Source of the DNA: Nocardioides terrigena
GTDB taxonomy: Bacteria > Actinomycetota > Actinomycetes > Propionibacteriales > Nocardioidaceae
Reading direction: 5' to 3'
Assembly: GCF_003047265.1 (NCBI RefSeq)
Contig: NZ_PZYY01000003.1
Span: 483,025 to 547,024 of the forward strand
Length of the DNA stretch: 64,000 bases
Of this stretch, positions 23,724 to 32,723 are shown one piece after another. The notes beneath the pieces are model-generated. The model made no database searches. It saw nothing but the letters and a program-made list of their open reading frames with translations, and had not been told where the DNA came from. Both the position numbers and the translations under genes were made by a program. Each line of letters begins with the position of its first letter. Position 1 is the stretch's first letter.

Positions 23724-26700
23724 GTGCGCCCGCTCGACCCGCTGGTCCTCCCCCACCTGCTGCCGGCCCGCCGGCCGCTGGCCGTCCTGGTCGGCGCCGG
23801 CGTGGCCGGGGGGCTGCTGACCATCGCCCAGGCGGTGGCGATCGGGGCACTCGTGGTGGAGCTGGTCGACGACCCCGCGGGCGGGGCGTGGCACGGCGCC
23901 GCGCTCGCGCTGCTCGTGGTGGTCGGCCTGCGGACGCTCGTCGACCACCTGGGCGAGCTCGCGTCCGCGCGGGCCGCCGCCCGGGTGTCGTCCACCCTGC
24001 GTCGCCGCCTCCTCGACGCGGCCACGCAGCGCCCCGGGTCCGACGGGCCGGACCCGGACGACCTGGTCCTGCTGGCCACCCGCGGGGCGACCAGCGTCGA
24101 GCCGTACGTCACCCGCTACCTGCCCGCGATGGTCCTCGCGGCGACCCTGCCGGCCCTGACCGTGATCGCCATCTGGTCGCTCGACTGGCTGTCGGGCCTC
24201 ATCGTTCTGCTGACGCTCCCGCTCGTCCCCGTCTTCGCCGCCCTCGTCGGCATGACCACGCGCGACCGGGCGGCCACCCAGTGGCGCGAGCTCGGCGTCC
24301 TGTCGGGCCACTTCCTCGACGTCGTCCGCGGGCTGCCGACCCTGGTCGCGCACCGCAGGGCCGAGGCCCAGGTGGAGCGCATCGGCGCCGTCACCGAGCG
24401 CTACCGGCGGGCCACCGTGGACACGCTCCGCCTCGCCTTCGCCTCCTCGAGCGTGCTCGAGCTGGTCGCCACCCTCTCGGTCGCCCTGGTCGCGGTCAGC
24501 GTCGGCCTCCGCCTGGCCGACGCCACGATCGGCTTCGAGACCGCCCTGGTCGTCCTGCTGCTCGCTCCCGAGGCCTACTGGCCGCTGCGCCGCGTCGGCG
24601 CCGAGTTCCACGCCGCGGCCGAGGGCACGGCCGCGCTGACCGGGGCCAGCGAGGCCCTGGCCGCCCTCGAGGACGGGCCCACCGGCGACCGGGTCCCGGA
24701 CTCGACCACCCTGCGCCTCGACGACCTCGCGCCCGGGCACCCAGGAGCGCCGCAGGCCCTGACCCGACCGCTCGCCCTGGACCTCCCCGACCGCGGGCTG
24801 GTCGCGGTCGCCGGTCCGAGCGGGTGCGGCAAGTCGACCCTGCTGCAGACCGTGCGCGGCGAGCTGACGGCGTACGACGGACGCGTGCTGGTCGGTGGTG
24901 TCGACCTGGCCGACGTCGACCCGGCCTGGTGGCGCCGCCAGGTGGCGTGGCTCCCCCAGCGCCCGTGGCTGGCCGCGACCACGGTGCGCGACAACCTGCG
25001 CCTGGGGTACCCCGCCGCCAGCGACGGGACGCTCCGGCGTGCGCTGGCCGCCGTGGAGCTCGACGACGTCGTGGCCGCCCACCCCGACGGGCTCGACCGC
25101 GTCCTCGGCGAGGACGGTGCCGGCCTGTCGGCGGGCCAGCGGGCGCGGCTGGCCATGGCACGGGTGCTGGTCGCGGAGCGGCCCGTGGTGCTGCTCGACG
25201 AGCCGACCGCGCACCTCGACGAGGCGACCGAGCGTGTCCTGCTGACCGCCATGAGGACCCTGGCGGACCACGCGCTGGTCGTCGTGGTGGCCCACCGCCC
25301 GCAGGTCCTGGCCGCCGCCGACCGGGTGGTCGAGCTGCTCCCCCGGGCCACCGAGCCCGCACCCGCGATCGCGGTGAGCGCGCCTCCCACCCCTCCCGCC
25401 GCGGCCGAGCCGGACGACGTACCGCTGCCCGCCGCCTGGTCCGGGCCTCTGGCCACCCTGCTCGGCGTGCTCTCCACCGCGTCGGGGGTGGCCCTCACGG
25501 CCACCGCGGCCTGGCTCATCACCCGCGCCAGCGAGCACCCCCCGGTCCTGGTGCTCATGGTGGCGATCGTGGGCGTGCGCACCTTCGGCATCGCCCGGCC
25601 GGTGCTGCGGCACGCCGAGCGGCTGCTCTCCCACGACGTCGCCCTGCACGAGCTCGCGGAGCGGCGCACCGCGGTGTACGCCGCGCTCGTGCCGCTCGTC
25701 CCGGGCGCCCTCCGGGTGGCCGGGCCGCGACGCGGCGACCTGCTCACCTCCGTGGTCGACGACGTCGACTCGCTGCTGGACGCCAGGCTGCGGGTGCGCC
25801 AGCCCGTCGTCACCGCGCTGGCCGTCGGGCTGCTGGCCGTCGCGCTGGCCTGGTGGTGGGCGCCCCAGGCCGGGGCCGTCCTCGGCCTCCTCGTCGCCGT
25901 CGGCGCCCTCGCCGGGCTGCTCGGACGTCGCGGGGCCCGGGTCGCGGAGCCGGCCCACCTCCGGCATCGCGCCCGGGTGTCGGAGCTGGTGGAGGAGGTG
26001 GTCACCGCCCGCGACGAGCTGCGTCAGTGGCAGGCGGCTCCCGAGGCCCTGGCCGCCGTCGACGCCGAGGGCGACGCCCTCGAGCGAGCCGTGCGCCGCT
26101 CGGTCCGTGGGGTGGCCACGGGCCACGCCGCCGTCCGGCTGGCCACCGGCGCGGCCGTCGTCGCCGTCGCGACCGTGGTGCCGGCGGGTGCGGTCTCCCC
26201 CGCGACGCTCGCCCTGCTCGTGCTCCTGCCCGTCGCCCTCGGCGAGGTGCTGGCGCCGCTGGCCGACGCGGGGGCACTCTCGGTCCGCACCGACGCGGCC
26301 CGCGACCGGCTGGACCGGCTGGCCTCGCTGGCGCCGCTCGTCGAGGACCCGGCCGTCCCGGCCCCGCTGTCCCCGGGCCCGCTGGTCCTGGACGGCGTCA
26401 GCGCCGGCTGGGGGCCGGAGCCCTGCCTGCACGAGGTGGACCTCTCCCTGCGCCCCGGTGAGCGGGTGGGGGTCTGCGGGCCGTCCGGCAGCGGCAAGTC
26501 GACCCTCGCGGCGCTGCTGGTGCGACACCTCGACCCCTCCACTGGCACGGTGCGGGTCGGCGGCCGCGACCTGCGCGACTCGCGCCTGGACGACGTGCGC
26601 GGGCACGTCGGCCTGGCGTCCGACGACCCGCACGTCTTCGCCTCCAGCGTCTGCGAGAACGTCCGCCTGGCCCGGCCGGACGCCACCGACGCCGAGGTGG

Positions 26701-27071
26701 CCGACGCCCTCGGACGTGCCCGCCTGGGGGCGTGGGTGGCGTCGCTTCCCCACGGCATGCACACTCTCGTGGGCAGCGCCGGGATCGCCGTGTCGGGCGG
26801 CGAGCGGGCGAGGATCGGCGTGGCCCGGGCGCTGCTGGCCGACGCCGCGGTGCTGGTCCTCGACGAGCCGACGGCCCACCTCGACACGGCGACCGCACGC
26901 GAGGTGGCCGACGTGCTGCTGGCGGCGCGGCCGGACCGGACGGTCGTGTGGATCACCCACGGCACGGTCGGGCTCGACCTGGTCGACGAGGTCGTCCAGC
27001 TGGACGCGCCCGAGGTCGGCGGGTCCGGGGTCAGGGAGTCCGGTGTGGGGCGCGTGGCAGCGCCAGCGTGA
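23724..27071 (+). CDS. cydDC: Fused CydDC thiol-reductant ABC exporter
   Basis: About 1115 aa, CydD and CydC joined in one chain, the usual actinobacterial form; the transporter needed for cytochrome bd assembly. Half one: membrane domain, Walker A GPSGCGKSTLLQ near 364, signature LSAGQRARLAMARVL, Walker B VVLLDEPTAHLD. The junction is near 565. Half two: membrane domain, GPSGSGKSTLAALL near 919, signature VSGGERARIGVARALL, Walker B VLVLDEPTAHLD. The GTG start lies 2 nt after the cydB stop. The frame is open far upstream through cydA and cydB, but that is out-of-frame readthrough. The 3' end overlaps the opposing histidine-kinase gene by 41 bp. Confidence 0.93.
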   Translation: MRPLDPLVLPHLLPARRPLAVLVGAGVAGGLLTIAQAVAIGALVVELVDDPAGGAWHGAALALLVVVGLRTLVDHLGELASARAAARVSSTLRRRLLDAATQRPGSDGPDPDDLVLLATRGATSVEPYVTRYLPAMVLAATLPALTVIAIWSLDWLSGLIVLLTLPLVPVFAALVGMTTRDRAATQWRELGVLSGHFLDVVRGLPTLVAHRRAEAQVERIGAVTERYRRATVDTLRLAFASSSVLELVATLSVALVAVSVGLRLADATIGFETALVVLLLAPEAYWPLRRVGAEFHAAAEGTAALTGASEALAALEDGPTGDRVPDSTTLRLDDLAPGHPGAPQALTRPLALDLPDRGLVAVAGPSGCGKSTLLQTVRGELTAYDGRVLVGGVDLADVDPAWWRRQVAWLPQRPWLAATTVRDNLRLGYPAASDGTLRRALAAVELDDVVAAHPDGLDRVLGEDGAGLSAGQRARLAMARVLVAERPVVLLDEPTAHLDEATERVLLTAMRTLADHALVVVVAHRPQVLAAADRVVELLPRATEPAPAIAVSAPPTPPAAAEPDDVPLPAAWSGPLATLLGVLSTASGVALTATAAWLITRASEHPPVLVLMVAIVGVRTFGIARPVLRHAERLLSHDVALHELAERRTAVYAALVPLVPGALRVAGPRRGDLLTSVVDDVDSLLDARLRVRQPVVTALAVGLLAVALAWWWAPQAGAVLGLLVAVGALAGLLGRRGARVAEPAHLRHRARVSELVEEVVTARDELRQWQAAPEALAAVDAEGDALERAVRRSVRGVATGHAAVRLATGAAVVAVATVVPAGAVSPATLALLVLLPVALGEVLAPLADAGALSVRTDAARDRLDRLASLAPLVEDPAVPAPLSPGPLVLDGVSAGWGPEPCLHEVDLSLRPGERVGVCGPSGSGKSTLAALLVRHLDPSTGTVRVGGRDLRDSRLDDVRGHVGLASDDPHVFASSVCENVRLARPDATDAEVADALGRARLGAWVASLPHGMHTLVGSAGIAVSGGERARIGVARALLADAAVLVLDEPTAHLDTATAREVADVLLAARPDRTVVWITHGTVGLDLVDEVVQLDAPEVGGSGVRESGVGRVAAPA

Positions 27072-28860
27072 AGGTACTGCCCTCGCCGACGACCGACTCG
27101 ACCTCGATCCGGCCCCCGTGCGACTCCACGATGCGCCGCGAGATGGCCAGTCCGAGGCCGGTGCCCGGGATGGACAGCGCCTCCGGGTTGCTGGAGCGGT
27201 GGAACGCCGAGAACAGGTGCACCTGGTCGGCCTCCGAGATGCCCAGTCCCGAGTCGCGGACCGTGACGCGCACCTCGTGGTCGTCGCAGGCCACCTCGAT
27301 CCGGACGGTCCCCCCGGGGCGGGTGTACTTGACCGCGTTGCTGACCAGGTTGTCCACCACCAGCGACAGGTCCTCGGGATCGCCGCTGACGCTGACCTGC
27401 TCGCAGCAGACGACCAGCTCGATGCCCACCCTCCCCGTGTCGGCGAGGTGGGCGACGAGGTCGATGGCGGCCCGGCAGCACTCGATGACGTCGACGTCGA
27501 CCCGCACGGCGGCCCGTCTGTCCTGCACGCGCGAGTAGTCGAGGAGGTTCTGCACGAGGCGGTTGAGGCGCTCGGCGTTGCGGGTGATCGCCTCGACCGA
27601 GCGGTGCTCGTGCAGCTCCCCGAGCAGCTCGGCGTGGCCGATGATGGTGGTGAGCGGGGTCTTGAGCTCGTGGCTGATGGTGGTGATCAGCTCCCCCTTG
27701 TAGCGGTCGAGCTCGCGCAGCTCGGAGACCAGGCGCTGCTCGGTCTCGAGCAGCCGGGCGCTGTGCACGCTGCGGCCGAGCTCGCGGGCGATCTCGGCGA
27801 TGGCGTCGAGCTCCGAGGCGCGGAGCGGCCCGCGGCTGCCCGGGAAGCCGATGACGACGTAGCCGAGCAGGGACAGCGCGACGCCCATGGGCATCACGAC
27901 CACCTGGAAGGCTCCGACCGACGTCATCATCTGCTGGAGCTTGGGGAGGCTGGAGGGGAGCCGGTCGCACGACTCGTCGCTGATGTGCACGACCACCGGG
28001 TCGGCACTCGGCCACAGCTCCGACAGGTCGGCGCGCAGGGTCACGACCCCGGCACCCGTCGGGCTGGGTCGCGGGTGGCCGGCCGCCACGCCGTTGGCGC
28101 GGTCCTCGTCGGGGTAGCAGCGGATCCAGACCTGGGTGGCGCCCAGGCCGCGCTGGACGGCCCGGCAGGCGTCGGAGAGGATCGCCTCGATCCCGGGCTG
28201 GCTGCCGGCCTGCGCCACCTCCTTGACCGTCGACCCGAGGCGCACCTGCTCGGCCAGCCGCTCGCGCTGCTGGGCGTTGCTGAGGGCCAACCCCGCCTGC
28301 ACCACGAACATCTCCAGCAGCTCGCGCTCGTGGATCGACGGGATCCGGTTGCCGGTGGGCAGGTCGACCGCCATGTTGCCGAGCAGCCCGCCGGTCGCGG
28401 AGTAGAGCGGGGCGTAGAGCGCGTCCTCCGGGTGCCAGGCCATCGGGTCGTCGTCCGGCTCGAAGTCGGGGATCCACGCCGCCGTGAGCCGGGCGTTGTC
28501 CATCCGGCCGTGCGGGACGAAGCGCAGGATGCCCCACCGGTCGGCCTGCCTGAACTCGTCCAGGATCTCCGCCGCCGGCGTCCGGCGGCCGAGGACCTGG
28601 CGTCGTACGTCGTCGGGGCCGGCCACCGCGGTCATCACCAGGGTGTCGCCCTCGAGGCGCGCGATGGCGGCCACGCCGTAGCCGAGGACCTCGCAGACCC
28701 CGTGGACGATCTCCTCGAGGACCTCGGCGGTGTCGGTGGAGGAGTTGACCCGGCGGACGAGCTCGGAGAGGCGCTGGAGGGCGGGCGCGGGCGCCGCCTC
28801 GTCCGGCCCCGCCGCTCCCACCGGGGCCACGGGGGCCTCCGGCGCCTCCTCCGCCGTCAC
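27031..28860 (-). CDS. Soluble GAF-domain sensor histidine kinase (orphan)
   Basis: 609 aa with no membrane segment. Two GAF-type sensor regions (about 40-190 and 215-370), a HisKA dimerisation domain with phospho-acceptor His397 in TTISHELKTPLTTIIGHAELL, and a HATPase_c domain with N box VVDNLVSNAVKY, G1 DSGLGIS and G2 GTGLGLAISRRIV. No response regulator lies nearby. The GTG start is 2 nt after the rnj stop and the frame fits coupled translation; a longer start inside rnj is possible but would add an unstructured tail. Output partner and signal unknown. Confidence 0.88.
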   Translation of the reverse strand: MTAEEAPEAPVAPVGAAGPDEAAPAPALQRLSELVRRVNSSTDTAEVLEEIVHGVCEVLGYGVAAIARLEGDTLVMTAVAGPDDVRRQVLGRRTPAAEILDEFRQADRWGILRFVPHGRMDNARLTAAWIPDFEPDDDPMAWHPEDALYAPLYSATGGLLGNMAVDLPTGNRIPSIHERELLEMFVVQAGLALSNAQQRERLAEQVRLGSTVKEVAQAGSQPGIEAILSDACRAVQRGLGATQVWIRCYPDEDRANGVAAGHPRPSPTGAGVVTLRADLSELWPSADPVVVHISDESCDRLPSSLPKLQQMMTSVGAFQVVVMPMGVALSLLGYVVIGFPGSRGPLRASELDAIAEIARELGRSVHSARLLETEQRLVSELRELDRYKGELITTISHELKTPLTTIIGHAELLGELHEHRSVEAITRNAERLNRLVQNLLDYSRVQDRRAAVRVDVDVIECCRAAIDLVAHLADTGRVGIELVVCCEQVSVSGDPEDLSLVVDNLVSNAVKYTRPGGTVRIEVACDDHEVRVTVRDSGLGISEADQVHLFSAFHRSSNPEALSIPGTGLGLAISRRIVESHGGRIEVESVVGEGSTFTLALPRAPHRTP

Positions 28861-28862
28861 GG

Positions 28863-30554
28863 CTAGGCCTCGATCACGACCGGGATGATCATCGGGCGGC
28901 GACGGTGGGCCTTGTTGACCCACCGGCCGACGACGCGACGTACGGTCTGCTGCAGCTGGTAGGAGTCGACCGTCCCGTCGGCGACGGCCTTGTCGATCGC
29001 GTCGATGATGCCCGGCTTGATGGCGTCGAAGATCGAGTCGTCCTCGGCGAAGCCGCGCGCGTGGATCTCCGGGCCGCCGGCGACCTTGCCGGTGACCATG
29101 TCCACGACCACGATGACCGAGATGAAGCCCTCCTCGCCGAGGATCCGGCGGTCCTTGAGGGACGACTCGGTGATGTCGCCGATGGACGAGCCGTCGACGA
29201 AGACGTAGCCGCAGTCGACCTTGCCGGCGATCTTGGCGACACCGTCGACGAGGTCGACGACCACGCCGTCCTCGGCCATCACGACGCGCTCGCGCGGCAC
29301 CCCGGTGGCGACAGCCAGGTCGGCGTTGGCCCGCATGTGGCGGATCTCGCCGTGGATCGGCAGCACGTTGCGCGGCTTGACGATGTTGTAGCAGTAGAGC
29401 AGCTCGCCGGCGCTGGCGTGGCCACTGACGTGCACGAGGGCGTTGCCCTTGTGGACCACGTTGGCGCCCCAGCGGGACAGTCCGTTGATGACCCGGTAGA
29501 CGGCGTTCTCGTTGCCGGGGATGAGCGAGCTGGCCAGGACGACGGTGTCGCCCTCCTCGAGGTGCACGAAGGCGTGGCTGCGCTGGGCGATCCGGCTCAG
29601 GGCGCTCAGCGGCTCGCCCTGCGAGCCGGTGGAGATCAGCACCTGGCGCTCGGGCGGCAGGTCGGCCAGCTCCTTGGCGTCGACCAGCACGCCTGCGGGC
29701 ACGTGGAGGTAGCCGAGGTCCTTGGCGATGGCCATGTTGCGGACCATCGAGCGACCGACGTAGGCGATCTTGCGGTTGTTGGCGACGGCCGCGTCGATGA
29801 CCTGCTGGACGCGGTGCACGTGAGAGGCGAAGCAGGCCACGATGATGCGCTGGGCCGACTTGTGGAACACGCGGTCCAGGATCGGCGCGATGTCCTTCTC
29901 GGACGTCGTGAAGCCGGGGACCTCGGCGTTGGTCGAGTCGGTCATGAAGAGGTCGACGCCCTCGTCACCGAGGCGGGCGAACTCGTTGAGGTCGGTGATG
30001 CGGCCATCCAGCGGCAGCTGGTCCATCTTGAAGTCGCCCGTGTGCAGCACGACGCCGGCGCCGGTGCGGATGACGACCGCGAGCGCGTCGGGGATGGAGT
30101 GGTTGACCGCGACGAACTCGAGCACGAACGGCCCGAACGTGATGGTCTCCCCCTCCTTGACCACGTGGTGCACGGTCTCCTTGAGGCGGTGCTCGCGCAG
30201 CTTGGACCCCAGCAGGGCCAGGGTCAGCTCGGAGCCCACCAGCGGGATGTCGCCGCGCTCGCGCAGGAGGTAGGGCGTGGCGCCGATGTGGTCCTCGTGG
30301 CCGTGGGTGAGCACGAGGGCCTCGATCTTGTCGAGGCGGCCACGGATCGAGTCGAAGTCGGGGAGGATCAGGTCGACGCCGGGGTGGTGGTCCTCGGGGA
30401 ACAGGACGCCGCAGTCGACGATCAGCAGCCGGTCGTCGTACTCGAAGACGGTCATGTTGCGACCGACCTCGCCGAGGCCGCCGAGCGGGGTGACCCGCAG
30501 CGCCCCTTCGGCCAGCGGGGCAGGCGTGGAAAGCTCGGGATGGGGGTGGCTCAA
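28863..30554 (-). CDS. rnj: Ribonuclease J
   Basis: 563 aa metallo-beta-lactamase/beta-CASP ribonuclease for mRNA decay and rRNA maturation. Zinc motif LTHGHEDHIGATPYLL near residue 80, GDFKMD, and beta-CASP motifs (GSQGEPLSALSRIA, HVSGHASAGELLY). The start is a TTG (TTG-AGC-CAC = M-S-H) with GAGGAG 4 nt upstream; no ATG fits the conserved N-terminus. It follows dapA by 8 nt and precedes the histidine kinase by 2 nt, so the three form one operon. dapA-rnj order is conserved in actinobacteria. Confidence 0.95.
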   Translation of the reverse strand: MSHPHPELSTPAPLAEGALRVTPLGGLGEVGRNMTVFEYDDRLLIVDCGVLFPEDHHPGVDLILPDFDSIRGRLDKIEALVLTHGHEDHIGATPYLLRERGDIPLVGSELTLALLGSKLREHRLKETVHHVVKEGETITFGPFVLEFVAVNHSIPDALAVVIRTGAGVVLHTGDFKMDQLPLDGRITDLNEFARLGDEGVDLFMTDSTNAEVPGFTTSEKDIAPILDRVFHKSAQRIIVACFASHVHRVQQVIDAAVANNRKIAYVGRSMVRNMAIAKDLGYLHVPAGVLVDAKELADLPPERQVLISTGSQGEPLSALSRIAQRSHAFVHLEEGDTVVLASSLIPGNENAVYRVINGLSRWGANVVHKGNALVHVSGHASAGELLYCYNIVKPRNVLPIHGEIRHMRANADLAVATGVPRERVVMAEDGVVVDLVDGVAKIAGKVDCGYVFVDGSSIGDITESSLKDRRILGEEGFISVIVVVDMVTGKVAGGPEIHARGFAEDDSIFDAIKPGIIDAIDKAVADGTVDSYQLQQTVRRVVGRWVNKAHRRRPMIIPVVIEA

Positions 30555-30562
30555 GGTTCTCC

Positions 30563-31453
30563 TCAGATCAGGTCGGACGCGGCGAGCCCGGCACGCAGTG
30601 CCGCGACCTCGTCGTCGTCGAGCGGAACGAGCGGTCCGCGCACGTTCCGGTTGTCGAGCACGCCGAGCAGCTGCAGCGCAGCCTTGGCGGTCGTGGCTCC
30701 GTAGTTGGGGACGCCCATGACGGCGTCGAAGGCCGGCAGCAGCCGGGTGTACGTCGCGAGGGCGGCGTCGATGTCGCCCCCGAGGAAGGCGTCGATCATC
30801 TGCTTGAGCTCGTCACCGGCCGCGTGGCCGACGACGCTGACCAGGCCGCAGCCGCCGCTGCTCAGGATGCCGAGGGTGTTGGCGTCGTCGCCGCTGTAGA
30901 CGGCGTAGCCGAGCTGGACCAGGCGGGCGGTGCGTGCCAGGTCTCCGCAGGCGTCCTTGACGCTGTTGACCGTCGTGATCTCGAGCGCGCGCTCGAAGGT
31001 GTCGAACGAGATCGTGGTGGCGGCACGTCCGGGCACGTCGTAGAGCATCACCGGGACGTCGGTGGCCTCGGCGACGCTGCGGAAGTGGTGCAGCACGCCG
31101 GCCTGGCTGGGCTTGTTGTAGTAGGGCGTGACCAGCAGCAGCCCGTCGACGCCGATCTTGGCGGCCTGCTCGGCCAGCTCAACGGAGTGGGCGGTGGCGT
31201 TGGTGCCCACGCCGGCGATGACGGTGCCGCGGTCCCCCACGGCGTCCTTCACGGCCTGCAGGATGCGTCCGTCCTCGGCCACCGTGGTGGTCGGCGACTC
31301 GCCGGTGGTGCCGCTGACGACGACGCCGTCGTGGCCGTGGTCGAGGAGGTGGACGGCGATGGCGGCCGTGCCCTCCAGATCGACCTCCCCGTCGTCGGTG
31401 AATGCCGTCGCCATCGCGGTCAACAGGCGGCCGAACGGTGCTGCGGAGGTCAT
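30563..31453 (-). CDS. dapA: 4-hydroxy-tetrahydrodipicolinate synthase
   Basis: 296 aa TIM-barrel aldolase that condenses pyruvate and aspartate semialdehyde in lysine/diaminopimelate synthesis. Motifs: GVVVSGTTGESPTT, VTPYYNKPSQAGVLHHF, the Tyr of MLYDVPGRA and the Schiff-base Lys of TTVNSVKDACGD. A TAGCCT -10 box lies 6 nt before the ATG, suggesting a leaderless dapA-rnj-kinase transcript. Confidence 0.95.
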   Translation of the reverse strand: MTSAAPFGRLLTAMATAFTDDGEVDLEGTAAIAVHLLDHGHDGVVVSGTTGESPTTTVAEDGRILQAVKDAVGDRGTVIAGVGTNATAHSVELAEQAAKIGVDGLLLVTPYYNKPSQAGVLHHFRSVAEATDVPVMLYDVPGRAATTISFDTFERALEITTVNSVKDACGDLARTARLVQLGYAVYSGDDANTLGILSSGGCGLVSVVGHAAGDELKQMIDAFLGGDIDAALATYTRLLPAFDAVMGVPNYGATTAKAALQLLGVLDNRNVRGPLVPLDDDEVAALRAGLAASDLI

Positions 31454-31459
31454 GGGGTC

Positions 31460-31465
31460 AGGCTA
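31460..31465 (-). promoter_or_regulatory. -10 element of dapA (leaderless)
   Basis: TAGCCT on the minus strand, 6 nt before the dapA ATG, with no ribosome binding site in between. Confidence 0.5.
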
Positions 31466-31618
31466 CCGCGAAGGTGCCGCGACCACGGCGATCGCCACGT
31501 CGCACTGCACGCCCCGGCAGCGTCGGCGTCCCGGTGTGGCGAACGCGACCACGTCCCGCAGGGGTGTCGTGCCAGCGTTGTCGGTGGGTGCGCCTACTGT
31601 CGGGAGGGTGAGTAGCCG

Positions 31619-31879
31619 ATGAGCAAGATGGACAACCTCCGCGCGATGCGTGAGGCCAAGTTCGACGCCAACGCCAAGCGCGCCGCGTCTCCCGGTGCGG
31701 GCGCGCCCAAGCGCCCCGCCCCGGTCGCCCCACCTGCCGCCTCCGCTCCCGCGTCCTCCGCGCCTGCGGTCGAGGCGCCGGGCGAGACCGACGAGGCGCT
31801 CTGCGGCCACCGCAACATGAGTGGGCGCACCTGCACCCGTGAGGCCGGGCACTCGGCCAAGAGCCACCGCTACTCCTGA
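31619..31879 (+). CDS. Small Ala/Pro-rich protein with C-terminal Cys/His motif
   Basis: 86 aa, not recognised by function. A basic N-terminus (MSKMDNLRAMREAKFDANAKRA) leads to a disordered Ala/Pro linker and a compact tail with C-G-H, then Cys, Glu-x-Gly-His and Ser-His-Arg-Tyr: two Cys and several His in 24 residues, which could bind a metal. The ATG has GGGAGGG upstream and a TACTGT -10-like box. The TfoX-domain gene follows 8 nt later on the same strand. The tail looks conserved-domain-like, so I favour a real gene over chance. Confidence 0.6.
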   Translation: MSKMDNLRAMREAKFDANAKRAASPGAGAPKRPAPVAPPAASAPASSAPAVEAPGETDEALCGHRNMSGRTCTREAGHSAKSHRYS

Positions 31880-31887
31880 CCCGGGTC

Positions 31888-32220
31888 ATGGCCTACGACG
31901 AAGCCCTCGCGGCGCGGGTGCGTGACGAGCTCGGGGGCGAGCCGGGTGTGACGGAGCGGAAGATGTTCGGCGGGCTCGGGTTCATGGTCGACGGCCACAT
32001 GGCGGTCGCGGCGGGCAGCACCGGCGACCTGATGGTCCGCGCCGACCCGGCCGCCGGTGAGCAGTGGCTCGAGGAAGAGGGCGTCCGGCCGATGGAGATG
32101 CGCGGGCGCCCGATGACGGGCTGGCTGCTGGTCTCGACCGCGACGCTCGACGACGACGCGGCGCTGGCCATGTGGGTGGAGCGGGGCGCGACCTACGCCC
32201 GGTCGCTCCCGCCGAAGTAG
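31888..32220 (+). CDS. TfoX/Sxy N-terminal domain protein
   Basis: 110 aa single-domain protein. TERKMFGGLGFMVDGHMAVAAG and RPMEMRGRPMTGWLLV match the TfoX N-terminal family. In gamma-proteobacteria TfoX/Sxy activates competence genes; in actinobacteria stand-alone domains like this have no established role. Probably co-transcribed with the small gene just upstream. Its 3' end overlaps the opposing dihydrofolate reductase gene by 28 bp. Confidence 0.85.
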   Translation: MAYDEALAARVRDELGGEPGVTERKMFGGLGFMVDGHMAVAAGSTGDLMVRADPAAGEQWLEEEGVRPMEMRGRPMTGWLLVSTATLDDDAALAMWVERGATYARSLPPK

Positions 32221-32723
32221 GCCGGCGACGACCTCTCCCACCAGACCCAGTCGAGCCCGAGGTCGGGCCGCGCGACGCGGCGTACCTCTCGCCACTCGTC
32301 GAGCGGGAAGACCGGGTAGGCCGCGTCCCCGGACGGCGAGAGGTGGATCTCGGTGAGCACCTGATGGGTCGCGACCGGAAGCGCCAGCTCGTAGACCTGT
32401 CCCCCGCCGACGACGTACGCCGCGAGGTCGAGGTCGGCGGCGAGCGCCAGGGCTGCCTCGAGGCTGTGGACGACGTGCACGCCCTCGAAGCCCGGGTCGA
32501 AGTCGTCGGACCGGGTCAGCACGATCGTGGTCCGACCCGGCAGCGGTCGTCCGATCGAGTCCCAGGTCGCCCGGCCCATGATCAGCCCGCCGCCCATGGT
32601 CACGGCCTTGAAGTGGGCGAAGTCCTCGCTGATCCGCCACGGGATCGCGCCGGCGTCGCCGATGACCCGGTTGTCGGCGTACGCCGCGACCAACGTGACC
32701 CGGGCCGCGGCCTCAGACGGCAA
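32193..32723 (-). CDS. folA: Dihydrofolate reductase
   Basis: 176 aa. The NADPH-dependent reductase that regenerates tetrahydrofolate used up by ThyA. Motifs: [31 protein letters not shown], with the catalytic acid in the SEDF segment (Glu or Asp); [41 protein letters not shown]. The gene begins 11 bases inside the end of thyA, giving tight coupling of the two thymidylate-cycle enzymes. Confidence 0.95.
   Translation of the reverse strand: MPSEAAARVTLVAAYADNRVIGDAGAIPWRISEDFAHFKAVTMGGGLIMGRATWDSIGRPLPGRTTIVLTRSDDFDPGFEGVHVVHSLEAALALAADLDLAAYVVGGGQVYELALPVATHQVLTEIHLSPSGDAAYPVFPLDEWREVRRVARPDLGLDWVWWERSSPAYFGGSDRA

Noticed and set aside
31458..31889. Minus-strand frames opposite the small Cys/His protein
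   Set aside because: Arg/Gly/Ala-rich shadow frames without initiation signals. The plus-strand frame has a ribosome binding site and a structured tail.
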